From the NCBI GenBank assembly GCA_033807775.1, contig CM066327.1:91162295-91226294 (forward strand): DNA of 64,000 nucleotides, in the 5' to 3' direction. Of this stretch, positions 36,408 through 49,641 are shown piece after piece. A program made the translations under genes and the position numbers. The stretch is from Saussurea involucrata (taxonomy: Eukaryota; Streptophyta; Magnoliopsida; Asterales; Asteraceae). Each line of letters begins with the position of its first letter. Positions within the stretch are counted from its first letter, which is position 1. The notes under the pieces were generated by a model that saw nothing but the letters and a program-made list of their open reading frames with translations, had not been told where the DNA came from and searched no databases.

Positions 36408-37198
36408 GACCTATCATAACAAAAATGTGAATAATATTTCTTAAATTTTGTTTCCCTTTAACTACTATTCCCAAGCAAAACTCAAATCAATATTGCATTA
36501 ACTTTTGTAAACGATTTGGGTAAGCCGAAGATGCAATGAATCCATTGTTTTCATGCAAAAATAACTTTTATAATAAACAAATTTTCACAATATCAATCTT
36601 TATAAATTAATTGTATATTGAAAAACAAAACTAGTGTTCAATTGTTCACTGTTGCACACTCCGAAGATCGAGCTCATGGATGTTGTTCACAGAAAATCAC
36701 CAAACCATCCCACTTGTCCACTTAGACAATTAACGTGACAAACCCACTTGGTTATCCTTGCAATTTGTCAAATCTTTGAGTCAACGTGGTTGAACCAATT
36801 AACCCCATTTTACAAAATACATACTCAAGACATGATCATGATCTTTGGATTTGGATTTGGTTTTATTCGGGAACTTGAACAAAATCAAATTAAAGTAAAT
36901 TCATGTTGTATAAGTTTAAAATATTTATTTTTTCCACAAATGGAATAAATTTCTTTAAGAGAAAAAGAAACATAACAATTACCATAAAAATGAAAATTAA
37001 ATAAAACACATGTTGTAAATGATTTGGCATCATGTGCTATTATACCCTAGTTTTTGCAAGTATAATATAGAATTCTTTGGATGTAATATATTCTTCATTT
37101 AATTTGATTGGCAACTATAAGAGTGCAACATCCTTCCTTCCTTTCGCATCATCCATTAAATTCTCAAATCCATACAATTTCTTGTGCTTTAATTCATC

Positions 37199-37880
37199 AT
37201 GACAAAGGTGTACCCAACGCCCACCACTCCATTTGCGGTTTTGCCACCCAAATCCTCCGTCGTCGGTAAGAATCCTGTGGTCTTCACCGTTTGGAAGAAG
37301 TCTATGCTCTTTAGTTGCGATGGATTTACAGTGTTTGACTCCAACGGCAACCTTGTATTTCGAGTAGATAACCATGTCACCGGAAGGTACGTCTGTCTCG
37401 TCATGCATGTAAATTAAATTATGATTTACACCACAAATATTTAGAAACAAAAATTTGACTCAAGTTGAATGGCATATTGATTAACCAAATGCGTTATTAA
37501 TACCAGAGGCTAAGTCTTTCGGATAACTGGCAAGTGTAAGTGTATGACGGAGAAACAACAGTAAATCCAATATTTTCGGTCACGAAACACGTGAACGTTT
37601 TCAACACAAAGTCCCTGGCTTACGTTAGCAAAGTAGGATCGTCGAAGAACAACAATACAAGAGTTCCGATGTATATGAGATCGATGGATCATATGCTCAG
37701 AGGTCTTGCGTCGTATATGATGATACACGACGTTGTGTTAAGGAAGCCAAGGGAGGTGTTGTTGCTCTTGGCGTAGATGTTTTCCGTTTGGATGTGCAAC
37801 CTTTGATCGATCCTCCAATCGCTATGGCTCTCGTCATCGTCCTCGATCAGATGTTCGGTTCGCCTAGACGTGTTTTTTAA
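37199..37880 (+). pseudogene. LURP-one-related (LOR) pseudogene, A2
   Basis: Exact partner of A1 at offset 18570. It has the same 61-bp exon 1 deletion, the same 6-bp AAGTGT duplication giving TAA in exon 2 (37507-37880), the same 2-bp insertion and the same 15-bp deletion. Shared lesions show that the gene was dead before the block was duplicated. I found no difference between A1 and A2 in the coding part, so the duplication is recent. Confidence 0.88.
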
Positions 37881-40747
37881 GCTAATGGGAGACGAAAGCA
37901 TTAGAATGAGTTGCTATCTGTAGGATCTGTTGTGAATATCCAACAACAAAATTGGCTTTGGACCGTCTTTCTAAGCTAAAAGATAAGCTCTATTATTTCT
38001 GTCACAATACTCTCTCTAGAAAAACATATATGTGATGAGAAGAAGCTCGATGGTGCTAGATATTGCTTGATAATTGCTCGACCAGGCTTGATCTATAACT
38101 TATGTTCAACTTGTTTTTGGACGTTTTTGGTAAGGTCATGTAAATGAAGGTAAATTAAGTATTATTTTTATTTTCTTGATAAAGATTTGCAATCTTAACC
38201 AATGACAATAATCTATACCGAGTGCTTGGAAATTTCATTTGTTTGTGGATTTTAGTAGCAGTTTCTATATGTACCAACATGAAATAAGAGGTAGTTTAAT
38301 ATTCTATCTCATATAAGAAACTTGTTGGAGCTTTGTAGGTTGAAACGTGTAAATCAATTGGCATTTATGGTTTCTTTTTTTTTCTTTCAACAACTATGTT
38401 CACTAATTAGATTAATACAGGTTCATGAAAGCAAAGGTTTATACCAATGTGAAAAATAAAATCATTTTTATTAGTAGCCTACCTAGGTTGTTAAATGAAA
38501 TATAAAGTCGATAACTTTTCACTCCCGAAGACAAAATCGCCATTGACCACCACAACATTAAAGCATGACCTTCAATCACCACCGAGCACAATCGAGCTCC
38601 AAACGAGCATCAAGCATCATCGAGCTCCTAATCATAATATATTGTCTTCAACCTAAGTTTAATATATATGTATAAATGCATGTTAAAAGAGAGAGATTCA
38701 TTGGAAAGAGCGAGATGGATAAGCTAAGAGAGAGAATAGCTAAAAAAGGAAGGTACGTAACAAAGATTATGTATATTTTTAAATCACTTTTACCCATAAA
38801 ATTTACTCAGTAAAATTTCCGTCGGTGATTATCCAACATTACCAATGGTTCGGTAGAATCCGATGTTTTTCGAGAAAATATCCATGGGTCACCTAGAGAA
38901 TCCCTCGGTAATATGTCATTGATTTGTATTACCCACAAAAAGTTTACCCACCAACTTTTGTGATTGTGACGAATCACCCTTTAGCGACAAGTTTATCAGG
39001 GAAAAGTCTTTCGTGTAGTAGTGCACATGCTCCACTTATACGGGCGTACATTAAGCTCGGAAAATCAAAGTTGCCTTCGAATTTAAAAAAAATGCAAACA
39101 GAAGCATAAAAAGCACTTGAAGCGTATTGAAAAATAAAAATCTTCAAATTTGACAAATGGCTTAAATGATACTTCAACATTTTTTCAATAGTAGCTTCAT
39201 GACATGAGATAAGCCTACACACAGGCGCGGAGTACATGGAGGCCAGAAGCCACCCATGTGCCCCCTGAAATTTAAATTTTTTTATAAATATTGTAGCCCA
39301 AGTTAAAATAGCCCATTTAATATTGAGGTGGGCCCTCTCTAAAATTTAATCTGATATCTATCGCCTCTCTGCCCTCTCACATCCTACTTTTCTTGTAGCT
39401 TGAAATCGAATCCCACGATCTGGAGATGAATCGCACGAGCAGGCTGCACCGCAGCAGCCACCGGGTCTGCTGGTTGTTCCTCACCGCCGGCGACCACAAG
39501 GCACAGAAAGTCACCGCCGGCGACCACAGGGAACAGTCGCACAGACAGCTTCTTCAGTTCTTCTCCTTCTCGGCTAGTTGTTCTTCAGTTCTTGTATGAG
39601 TTGAAATTTGGATAAAAATGTTTAGAATGTTTTTGTATCTTTCTCTGACTTTGTGAGCTTTTTCTGATTAGTAAACCATTAACCATATGATTACATAAAA
39701 CTACAAACCATTGCTGATTGTTTCTAATCCTTATCTTGACTTTAAACTTATGCATAGTATCTTTTCACTGTAGTAGATGCTCAAGGCAAGTTGAAAAAAC
39801 CCTAACTTAACTTGTTTGTAGGGGTTCAATAAAGTGTAAGGGCATATGAAGGTGGTTTTAAAGTAGATAAAGTAATTAAAAGAGTTGTAAATAACAAGTA
39901 AGATTGATAATCATCCATAACCTCTTATATTCAAGCCAACTCCTAGCTCTGTTCCTAACAAAAAAAAGTTTTTAAAGAGACTCAAGAAGAAGTTCTGAAT
40001 GAAGAAGTTCAATGGTGGTTTTTGTTTGCTAAAAGAGAAGAATAAGAAATTTTAGGATACTCTACATCTCTTACTCTTTAGTTTCCTTTTGAATACCTAC
40101 CGTAAAGAAAGAAAAACGGTTAAGCCAAATGCTCAATGTACAGGTGTTTTGGTAAAAAAATCTCAATGTCACGACCGATGCAAGATTCGTACGATCGTGT
40201 ATTCCTTAAGAACAGGTCTTGACGACCAAATATCGTAAGACTATCGATCGTCACTTTCTGACGACAATCGCAAGCTGTCTCCGACGTACGAGCTATGACT
40301 AAACACATCCGTACGGTCATTACTCATTGATGATCAATGGTCATAAAAAAGACCAATACATATTTAAATGAATAAAACAATAGTCACTTGTATACAAATT
40401 TTACAAAGCAGAACCTAAAACAATAGGAAATATAAATCTGTCATTCCTATAATCCCTTTCTCTTGATTTAATTTTAGTTCTCTCATTAATTTGTTAGTCG
40501 AATTATGGCCTTATGTAGACTCTTCCAATTTTTCTATTTTGACATCGTAAACTTAAGGAAACTGTGTTCATTTCAAGGAAAATGAAGCAGTTGAAGTTCA
40601 AATTCTCTAGGTAAGTGATGCAAGCAATTTTATAACCAAGAAACATAACACCTCACCAATATTAATCTTTGTTCCAAAATATGTTATTACAACCTGCAAG
40701 ACATAAAACAAATAAGAAACAAGATATTAGCAACCCATAGATGACTT
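37881..40747. other. 3' flank of LOR A2, no gene
   Basis: 37881-39597 copies 19311-21018, including the CACTA-like terminus ending at about 39023. 39598-40747 is the piece lost from unit 1. It is AT-rich, with no coding signal that I can support. It includes a patch rich in CGTACGATCG-like motifs at 40165-40320. Confidence 0.55.
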
Positions 40748-40924
40748 TTTTTTGGTTAACTATGGGTTTCAGGGCTAACATACACACACCGACTAATCCC
40801 TCAGAGGACCACACATGGCCTATAGTCATCGAAAATGAACCTCCATGGTCATAAACGCTTTGACAACGCCTGGATTCGAAACCAGGGTGAATGAGATTTT
40901 CTACTACATTCCCTTCACAACCCA
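40748..40924 (-). mobile_element. tRNA-derived SINE (about 177 bp) with 9-bp target duplication
   Basis: Read on the minus strand: a polymerase III B box TGGTTTCGAATCC (plus 40872-40884) about 45 bp from the 5' end, a unique body, and a 3' A-run (T-run on plus, from 40746). The direct repeat AGATGACTT flanks it at 40739-40747 and 40925-40933. Pol III box plus A-tail plus target duplication is the signature of a SINE. The A box is not clear. The element is present only in unit 2; unit 1 has lost this stretch, so the relative age is unknown. Confidence 0.72.
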
Positions 40925-40996
40925 AGATGACTTAATACAAAGAAGAGAGAGAATAAATGAGAGAGAAGTTGTTACCTCAATTATGGAAACAACATA

Positions 40997-43480
40997 GTGT
41001 TGGGTTGTATGTATTACAAAAACTGTTAATCAAAATAGCAGAATCATAAACACACACACAATCTTCCAGAGACCAGGTTACAATAAAATACAAGTAACAA
41101 ACAATAACAAGAGAGAGATTAGAAAGACCTCTTTTGATGACGATGAAGAATCCAATAATAGGAATCTCTCTATCAACAGCACACCCCAAAGATGTAGTTG
41201 TATGTAGCAAGAAATCGTCTCCTTTCTTTTCTCTATACAATCTCCAAAGCCACCAAACTTGAATCACTTTTATGTCTTGTGAGTGGAATCGGCCAAAACC
41301 CCTTTGTGGGAGGTTATGTGCGCCGTCATCAAGAGAGAGGAGATGGAGAGAGTTTATTACAAAATTAGGGTTAGGGTTTTGTGTTTAGAATCCCCTTTAA
41401 ATAATATCTCATAGAATTCTCATAATTATCAAGACAAATTTGATATTATCTAGTTACAAAATATGGACTAATTACTAGTTAGTCCCTCTAGTAATCCCAT
41501 ATTAATTAAAACACTTTTAATTAATTACTCGTTAAACCCTCTAATAGGAGTTCTTGCTTTTTCACAACTAAACTTTGTGTGCGACCGGTAGGACCATGCA
41601 TTTAGGAACAATTACTATTTATTTGTGTTAAATGAGCATACCTCCAACACATAGCACATATCAAACATATGACATACATAGATAGGAATCTTCGCAGCGT
41701 TAATGCTTTTTGCTGGTTGGTTTCATTATCATAAAGCTGCTCCAAAACTGGCTTGGTTTAAAGGAAGACAAACGAGAATCCACTCAAAATCGAATAAGCA
41801 TCGAGATAGGACGCCATTTTCCAAAATTGATTAGGGAGTTGTATGCCCATACAACATATATAACATCAATAACACAAAACATGATGATCTCATTAGCAAG
41901 TTGATGTTGGAATTTGGTGTGCTTGGAAGGTTTTTCTTTCATCCCACATTGGGTTAGAAACCCTAAACATCCAAAATTAGAAACTTTAATGTTGAAAACA
42001 TAAAATCCAATAGAAAAAACCTTAGAATTATTTTTGTGTGTGTTTCATACATTCAATTTTCCCACTTGAATGTATAACCACACCCAAAACCAAATTCTAT
42101 AATGAAAAAAAAAATGATTCTTTAAGTACTTGTACATTGTAACTGTGGCTCTGATACCACTATTGGATTGTGTGTATTAAAAAAACTTTTAATCAACATA
42201 GCGGAAGCATAAACACATACACAATCTTCCGGAGATCAGGTGACAATAGCATACATGTAACAAACAATAACAAAAGAGAGATTAGAAAGACCTCTTTTGA
42301 TGACAATGAAGAATCCAATAACAGGAATCTCTCTATCAACAACACACCCCAAACATGTAGTTGTATGTAGCAAGAAATCGCCTCCTTTCTCTTCTCTACG
42401 CGATCTCCAAAACCACCAAACTTGAATCACTTTTGTGTCTTGTGAATGGAATCGGTCAAAGCCCCTTTGTGGGAGGGTATGTGTGCCGTGATCAAGAGAG
42501 AGGAGAGGGAGATAGCTTATTCAAAAATTAGGGTTAGGGTTTTGTGTTTAGAATCCCCTTTAAATAATATCTCATCGAATTCTCATAATTATCTAGACTA
42601 ATTTGATATTATCTAGTTACAAGTATGGACTAATTACTTGTTAGCCCCTCTAGTACTCCCATATTAATTAGAACATTGTTAGTTAATTACTCGTTAAACC
42701 CTCTAATAGGATTTCGTGCTTTTTTTCACAGCTAAACTTTGTGTACAACCCAATAGGCCCATGCATTTTGGAACAATTACTATTTTGTTGTCTTAAATGA
42801 GCGTATCTCCAACACATAGCACATATGAAACATATGACATACATAGATGGGACTGGAAGACAAAAGAGAATCCACTTCAAAATCGAATAAGCATCGAGAT
42901 AGGACGTTATTTTCCAAAATTGATTAGGGAGTTGCACGCCATACAACAGATATAACATCAATAACACAAAACATGATGATGTCATTAGCAAGTTGATGTT
43001 GGAATTTTTGTGAGCTTGGAAGGTTTTATTCCATCCCACATTGGTAGGTAAATAAATAACAAAGAACATTATAAGTCATTCCCCTCAAATGGTCCTTCAA
43101 GTAGTTGATGGACTCATGGTGGGGGTTGTGAGTGGGAGGTCCAACACACATGCTTTGATGCTTTCCTTTTTACGGAAATTTATAGACAAAATGAGAAGTG
43201 AATTTTTCAGATAATTATCATCTTAAATTAGTTTAAATTAAAAGTTTAAATAAAAATGTTTTTATTTACTAAAAAGGATTTATATTTATTAAAATCATTG
43301 GAGACTTAGTCTCCAGTTTTTTTAGTTAGTGGCTTCCTATTCTTTGGGAGGAAACTAGGGTTTTTGGGGGTGTTTTCCATACAAATACAAGTTGAAAACT
43401 CTCTCCCAATATCTCTAAGAAAATTCAATCTCTCTCTATATAATTTCTCTCTATTGTGCCTTCCATCTTCTTCAAGAGTT
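40997..43480 (-). mobile_element. Degenerate LTR-element relic, unit 2 copy
   Basis: Left arm starts TGTTGGGTTGTATG at about 41000. It fuses at about 41949 to interior sequence GTTAGAAACCCTAAAC that lies 1.9 kb further on in unit 1. The right arm begins TGGATTGTGTG after CTCTGATACCA (about 42149-42160). Purely non-coding. The minus-strand open frames seen in both arms (around 41000-41270 and 42236-42430) are the same LTR sequence, not genes. Confidence 0.5.
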
Positions 43481-43513
43481 GTACCAATTTTCTGCATCAT
43501 CTTTGTTCAAATC

Positions 43514-45815
43514 GACTATCAATTGTTGTTGATAGTCAGTTTCAACTGTATCAAATCATGGGGCTTTGCGACTTTGAGACTCACATCGAAAAGGGTAGTC
43601 GTATAAAACCTTTAAGGACGGGATTAAATTCGTACAGTTCAATTCACGATGTCAACAATTTAATTACAGGTTGGTTTTATAATTGTGTTAAGCCTTTAAT
43701 TTTGCGTTCACTTTGTGAACACTCTGCTTCTACCATTTTTGTATATCAATTCTATCAAGAAAGATAGAATCAAGTATTGTATAGAATATGTATATAATTA
43801 TTAAAATAGTCTTTTTTACATGGTTTAAAAAAACGAGTAAAATGACTCTCAGGTTTTTTTACACGATTCCTCTTTTCAAAACTGTGTAAAAATGTATATG
43901 TTTTTTACACGGTTATTGTAAGTTTTTGTGTAAAAATATTTCGTACCCTTTTCAAACGGATTTTCTCACGTTAATCTAAACTTTTCACGATTTTTCTCCT
44001 AGACATATATATAACACATATACACATCATATGTGGTTACGAAACAACACATCCACACTGTCTATTCCTTTCGGAGGAATTAAAAAATACTATGATGGCT
44101 TCGTTGCTTTGTCTGTGATTCAGCACCTGAAGAAGGTATTCGTTGGTTCTTGCCTTCTTGAATCCATTCGAGTGGGATGGTGAATCTATTAATTTTTTCG
44201 CCTCTTTGCCAATAAATCAGAGTTTGATTCTTCGTGGACTTGCAAGTGACTTACTTCTTATGGCCATTCTTGTTGTCTTAAGTCGTCCTCTTTTCTTTAG
44301 AAGCTCTTAATTGATTTCGTGCCTTAGCCTCATTCACATATAAACATGCATATAAATCTATATATAACACATAGACACAACAATATACCTTTAGATTCTA
44401 TTGTCGTTATCAACTAACACACACATATCATGTATACCAATATATAATACGGATCGGCGGATACATAAAACACATACATAAAACACATACATAAAACATA
44501 TACACATATATATGTCTAGACATAACCCATATATATAAATGAGAAAACAAGAAACAAACCCTTTCCCTCGCTAATCCCTCACTAATTAGCGACGGATTAC
44601 ATGAGTCCCTCGCTAATCCCTCACTGATTAGTGAGGGATTGACCACAAATTCAATCCCTCGCTAATCCGTCGCTAATTTGTGAGGGATTTGCGAGAGATC
44701 GGGTTTGTGGTTAATCCCATGCAAATCCCTCACTAATTAGCGAGGGATTAGCAAGGGATTAATCACAAACTCAATCCCTCGCTAATCCCTCGCTAATTAG
44801 CGAGGGATTGAGTTTGTGGCCGATCCCTCACTAATCCCTCACTAATTAGCGACGGATTAGCGAGGGATTAGCAAGGGATTAATCACAAACCCAATCCCTC
44901 GCTAATCTCTCACTAATTAGCGAGGGAGTAGCGCGGGATTGAGTTTGTGGCCGATCCCTCACTAATTAGCGACGGATTAATGAGAGATTAATCACAAACC
45001 CAATCCCTCGCTAATCCGTCGCTAATTAATGAGGGATTAGCGAGGGATTGGGTTTGTGGTCAATCCCTCGCTAATCCCTTGCTAATTAGTCAGGGATTTT
45101 TTCCCTCGCTAATTTTTCGTCACTGATGCCCAGTTTTCTTGTAGTGTTTTCTTGTAAAAATAATTTATTTAACGTTTACATTGATATTTTTTTATAATTA
45201 GAAGTCATTTATTCAACATTTTTATTAAACAATTGTTATTTTTTCAGACAAAAATAAATACTGGGGGTGAAATGGTCATTTATGACATTCAGACAGTTTA
45301 TTCAGCACAACAATCAAACAACAACTTATTTGTTAACATACAGACAATTATATTCATACAGACAGCTATATTCATTCAAGTCTTAATAGAAAATGAACCG
45401 AACAACACCAAAAGGATTTATCTAATTATATTTTATTTTTTTAAAAATAACTTTTATCTTTCAGGGACACTTAAAAAGCCGTCGCTAAATCTTTTTTTTT
45501 CTACTTTTAGAGACGTTTTTTAAGAAGCGTCTCTAAAACCTTTAGAGATATTTTTAATAATGTATTATTCGACTTAAAATCCTTTTCTAATAGTCTCCCT
45601 AGCTTTGGTCACACTCTTTCACTTTTTTCGTTTCATTCCATCCCTAAAACTCATCTTTAGATACATTTTCAAAACCTTCTCTAAAAGTTTCTTCTCTAAA
45701 GCTCATTTTTTCTTGTAGAGCATAGACCTACGTGATATAAATGTGAATAATATTTCTCAAGTTTTCTTTCCGTTTAACTACTATTCCCAACCAAAACTCA
45801 AATCATTAATGCATC
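43514..45815. repeat. Block X, copy 2 (first of a direct tandem pair)
   Basis: 2302 bp, matching 29643-31864 and directly followed by copy 3. The junction GCATC|GACTATC at 45811-45822 joins the block's end to its own start. It contains the CACTA-like array and a terminus at 45128-45146 (GCCCAGTTTTCTTGTAGTG). Confidence 0.88.
44563..45146. repeat. CACTA-like subterminal array, copy 2
   Basis: Same GCGAGGGATTAGC inverted modules as copy 1 but longer by roughly one module pair, ending in GTTTTCTTGTAGTG. Confidence 0.65.
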
Positions 45816-48076
45816 GACTATCAATTGTTGTTGATAGTCAGTTTCAACTGTATCAAATCATGGGGCTTTGCGACTTTGAGACTCACATCGAAAAGGGTAG
45901 TCGTATAAAACCTTTAAGGACGGGATTAAATCCGTACAGTTCAATTCCCGATGTCAACAATTTAATTACAGGTTGGTTTTATAATTGTGTTAAGCCTTTA
46001 ATTTTGCGTTCACTTTGTGAACACTCTGCTTCTACCCTTTTTGTATATCAATTCTATCAAGAAAGATAGAATCAAGTATTGTATAGAATATGTATATAAT
46101 TATTAAAATAGTCTTTTTTACATGGTTTAAAAAAACGAGTAAAATGACTCTCAGGTTTTTTTACACGATTCCTCTTTTCAAAACTGTGTAAAAATGTATA
46201 TGTTTTTTACACGGTTATTGTAAGTTTTTGTGTAAAAATATTTCGTGCCCTTTTCAAACGGATTTTCTCACGTTAATCTAAACTTTTCACGATTTTTCGC
46301 CTAGACATATATATAACACATATACACATCATATGTGGTTACCAAACAACACATCCACATTGTCTATTCCTTTCGGAGGAATTAAAAAATACTATGATGG
46401 CTTCGTTGCTTTGTCTGTGATTCAGCACCTGAAGAAGGTATTCGTTGGTTCTTGCCTTCTTGAATCCATTCGAGTGGGATGGTGAATCTATTAATTTTTT
46501 CGCCTCTTTGCCAATAAATCAGAATTTGATTCTTCGTGGACTTGCAAGTGACTTACTTCTTATGGCCATTCTTGTTGTCTTAAGTCGTCCTCTTTTCTTT
46601 AGAAGCACTTAATTGATTTCGTGCCTTAGCCTCATTCACATATAAACATGCATATAAATCTATATATAACACATAGACACAACAATATACCTTTAGATTC
46701 TATTGTCGTTATCAACTAACACACACACATCATGTATACCAATATATAATACGGATCGGCGGATACATAAAACACATACATAAAACATATACACATATAT
46801 ATGTCTAGACATAACCCATATATATAAATGAGAAAACAAGAAACTAATTAGCGACGGATTACATGAGTCCCTCGCTAATCCCTCGCTGATTAGTGAGGGA
46901 TTGACCACAAACTCAATCCCTCGCTAATCCGTCGCTAATTAGTGAGGGATTAGCGAGAGATCGGGTTTGTGGTTAATCCCTTGCAAATCCCTCCCTAATT
47001 AGCGAGGGATTAGCAAGGGATTAATCACAAACTCAATCCCTCGCTAATCCCTCACTAATTAGCGAGGGATTAGCGAGGGATTGAGTTTGTGGCCGATCCC
47101 TCACTAATCCCTCACTAATTAGCGACGGATTAGCGAGGGATTAGCAAGGGATTAATCACAAACCCAATCCCTCACTAATCCCTCACTAATTAGCGAGGGA
47201 GTAGCGAGGGATTGAGTTTGTGGTCGATCCCTCGCTAATTAGCGACGGATTAATGAGAGATTAATCACAAACCCAATCCGTCGCTAATCCGTCGCTAATT
47301 AGTGAGGGATTAGCGAGGGATTGGGTTTGTGGTCAATCCCTCGCTAATCTCTTGCTAATTAGTGAGGGATTTTTTCACTCGCTAATTTTTTGTCACTGAT
47401 GCCTAGTTTTCTTGTAAAAATAATTTATTTAACGTTTACATTGATATTTTTTTATAATTAGAAGTCATTTATTCAACATTTTTATTAAACAATTGTTATT
47501 TTTTCAGACAAAAATAAATACTGGGGGTGAAATGGTCATTTATGACATTCACACAGTTTATTCAGCACAACAATCAAACAACAACTTATTTGTTAACATA
47601 CATACAATTATATTCATACAGACAGCTATATTCATTCAAGTCTTAATAGAAAATGAACCGAACAACACCAAAAGGATTTATCTAATTATATTTTATTTCT
47701 TTAAAAATAACTTTAATCTTTCAGGGACACTTAAAAAGCCGTCGCTAAATCTTTTTTTTTTCTACTTTTAGAGACGTTTTTTAAGAAGCGTCTCTAAAAC
47801 CTTTAGAGATATTTTTAATAATGTATTATTCGACTCAAAATCCTTTTCTAATAGTCTCCCTAGCTTTGGTCACACTCTTTCACTTTTTTCGTTTCATTCC
47901 ATCCCTAAAACTCATCTTTAGATACATTTTCAAAACCTTCTCTAAAAGTTTCTTCTCTAAAGCTCATTTTTTCTTGTAGAGCATAGACCTACGTGATATA
48001 AATGTGAATAATATTTCTCAAGTTTTCTTTCCGTTTAACTACTATTCCCAACCAAAACTCAAATCATTAATGCATC
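45816..48076. repeat. Block X, copy 3 (second of the tandem pair)
   Basis: 2261 bp. It continues into the 5' flank of LOR B2 exactly as copy 1 continues into that of B1, so copy 2 is the extra one. It carries a small deletion that removes the TAGTG end of the CACTA-like terminus (CTTGTAAAAATAA at 47411-47423). Confidence 0.88.
46840..47415. repeat. CACTA-like subterminal array, copy 3
   Basis: Inverted GCGAGGGATTAGC modules as in the other copies, starting a little later (CAAGAAACTAATTAGCG) and ending in GCCTAGTTTTCTTGTA without the final GTG. Confidence 0.62.
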
Positions 48077-48953
48077 TACTTTTGTAAACGATTCGGGTAA
48101 TCTGAAGAGTTCAATGAATCCATTATTTTCATGCATAAATAACTTTTTCAATAAACAAAATTTTCACAATATCAATCATTATAAATTAATTGTATGATGG
48201 AAAAAAAACAAGTGTTCAATTGTTCACTATTGCACACATTGATGATCGAACTCATGGATGTTGTTCACAGAAAATCACCTAACCATACGACTTGTCCACT
48301 TAGACAATTAACCTGACAAATCCACTTAGTTATCCTTGCACTTGTCAAATCTTTGGGTCGTTGAACCAATTAACCCCATTACTTAAAGTAAACTAAAGTA
48401 AATATTTACATACAAGATATATACTCAAGACATGATCATGATCTTTGGATTTGGTTTTATTCGAGAACTTGAACAAAATCAAACTAAAGTAAATTCTTGT
48501 CGTATAAGTTTAAAATATTTATTTTTTCACAACAATGAAAAACAAATAAAACACATGTTGTAAAAGATTTTTAGCTTACACGGCAGCACCATTATCGAGC
48601 AAAAGGGCGACACATTCGGTCTAAATGTGTCTGACTATGACTTTTTGAACCACCAAGTGCGCGTGAGCGCGTGTGTTTATATGGAACAAATACCACTTGT
48701 ACCCTATGCATCACCCACTATTCATTCATTTCATCTTCACAAGTAATAACACATTTTCTAATCCAAATTAGTTAACCAAAGTATATAATACAATGGAGAT
48801 TAATTTGGAACATGATCCAACTATTCTTACAGGAAGAGTCATGGAGCTTGCCATTTCCATCCGATATGATCAATTCACAATGCCTAATCTTTGGTAAGTC
48901 GACCTATTATTCATGCGTCTTCTTTCTTTTATGTATCGATTTCATTTATTCGA

Positions 48954-49015
<62 letters not shown>

Positions 49016-49641
49016 GTTCAAACGAGAACACTAACTATTTAAGAAAACACGAAAACGGCAAAATCACATATGATTTTACACTATATATATATATATATAT
49101 AGAGAGAGAGAAATGAAAGTTCAAATAAAAACTCATTTTCAATTATGAACATGATGACGGATCTTAACCCTTCCTTTTTATTTAAAATCACTATTTTGTC
49201 GAAAAATTGAAAGTGTATGTTACACTTTCAACCCCTATACTTATTTACTTACTTTACTTTATACCTTTTAGTTTCATTATTTTAATTTTACATTTAACAC
49301 ATATAATCGTTTATTAACTAAAACACGTTAAAAAATACGTTTTAATTTTAACAAGTTACACCATTATAATCGTATAAGTTTAAAATATTTATTTTTCCAC
49401 AAATGGAATAAATTGTGTTAAGAGAATAAGAAACATAACATGTTACCACAACAATGAAAAACAAATAAAACGCATGTTGTAAAAGATTTGGCCTCAAGAC
49501 CCTAGTTTTTGCATTTATATAGTATTCTTTGGATGGGATATATTCTTCATTTGAGTGGAAACTATAAGACTGTAACATCCTTCCTTTCGCATCATCCACT
49601 AAATTCTCAAACCCATACAATTTCTTGTGCTTTAATTCATC
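48077..49641. other. 5' flank of LOR B2 with an 0.8-kb insertion
   Basis: The flank follows that of B1 until about 48571, then runs through roughly 800 bp not present at B1 (about 48572-49370), then resumes with repeated sequence (CGTATAAGTTTAAAATATTT at 48500 and 49371). The insert holds an exon-like ATG frame of about 34 codons (48793-48893, MEINLEHDPTILTGRVM...) that ends in the donor-like TTTG|GTAAGT. It also has (TA)n(GA)n microsatellites at 48956-49014 and 49082-49110. The exon-like piece was not recognised. The TATA region near 49513 is kept. Confidence 0.5.

Larger units (their letters stand above)
17917..36486. repeat. Segmental duplication unit 1 (A-type plus B-type LOR copies)
   Basis: The stretch 17917-20500 matches 36487-39070 at a constant offset of 18570 with almost no differences, pseudogene lesions included. 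Further parts match at other offsets (25883-26198 with 41634-41949; 28098-31864 with 41950-45815; 31865-36486 with 48077-61686) because of later insertions and deletions. Unit 1 is followed head-to-tail by unit 2. Its left edge is hidden by the LARD-like insertion. Confidence 0.85.

Noticed and set aside
40870..40884. Possible tRNA gene around GGTTTCGAATCC
   Set aside because: No cloverleaf arms, anticodon loop or acceptor stem could be built. Target duplication and A-tail make it a SINE.
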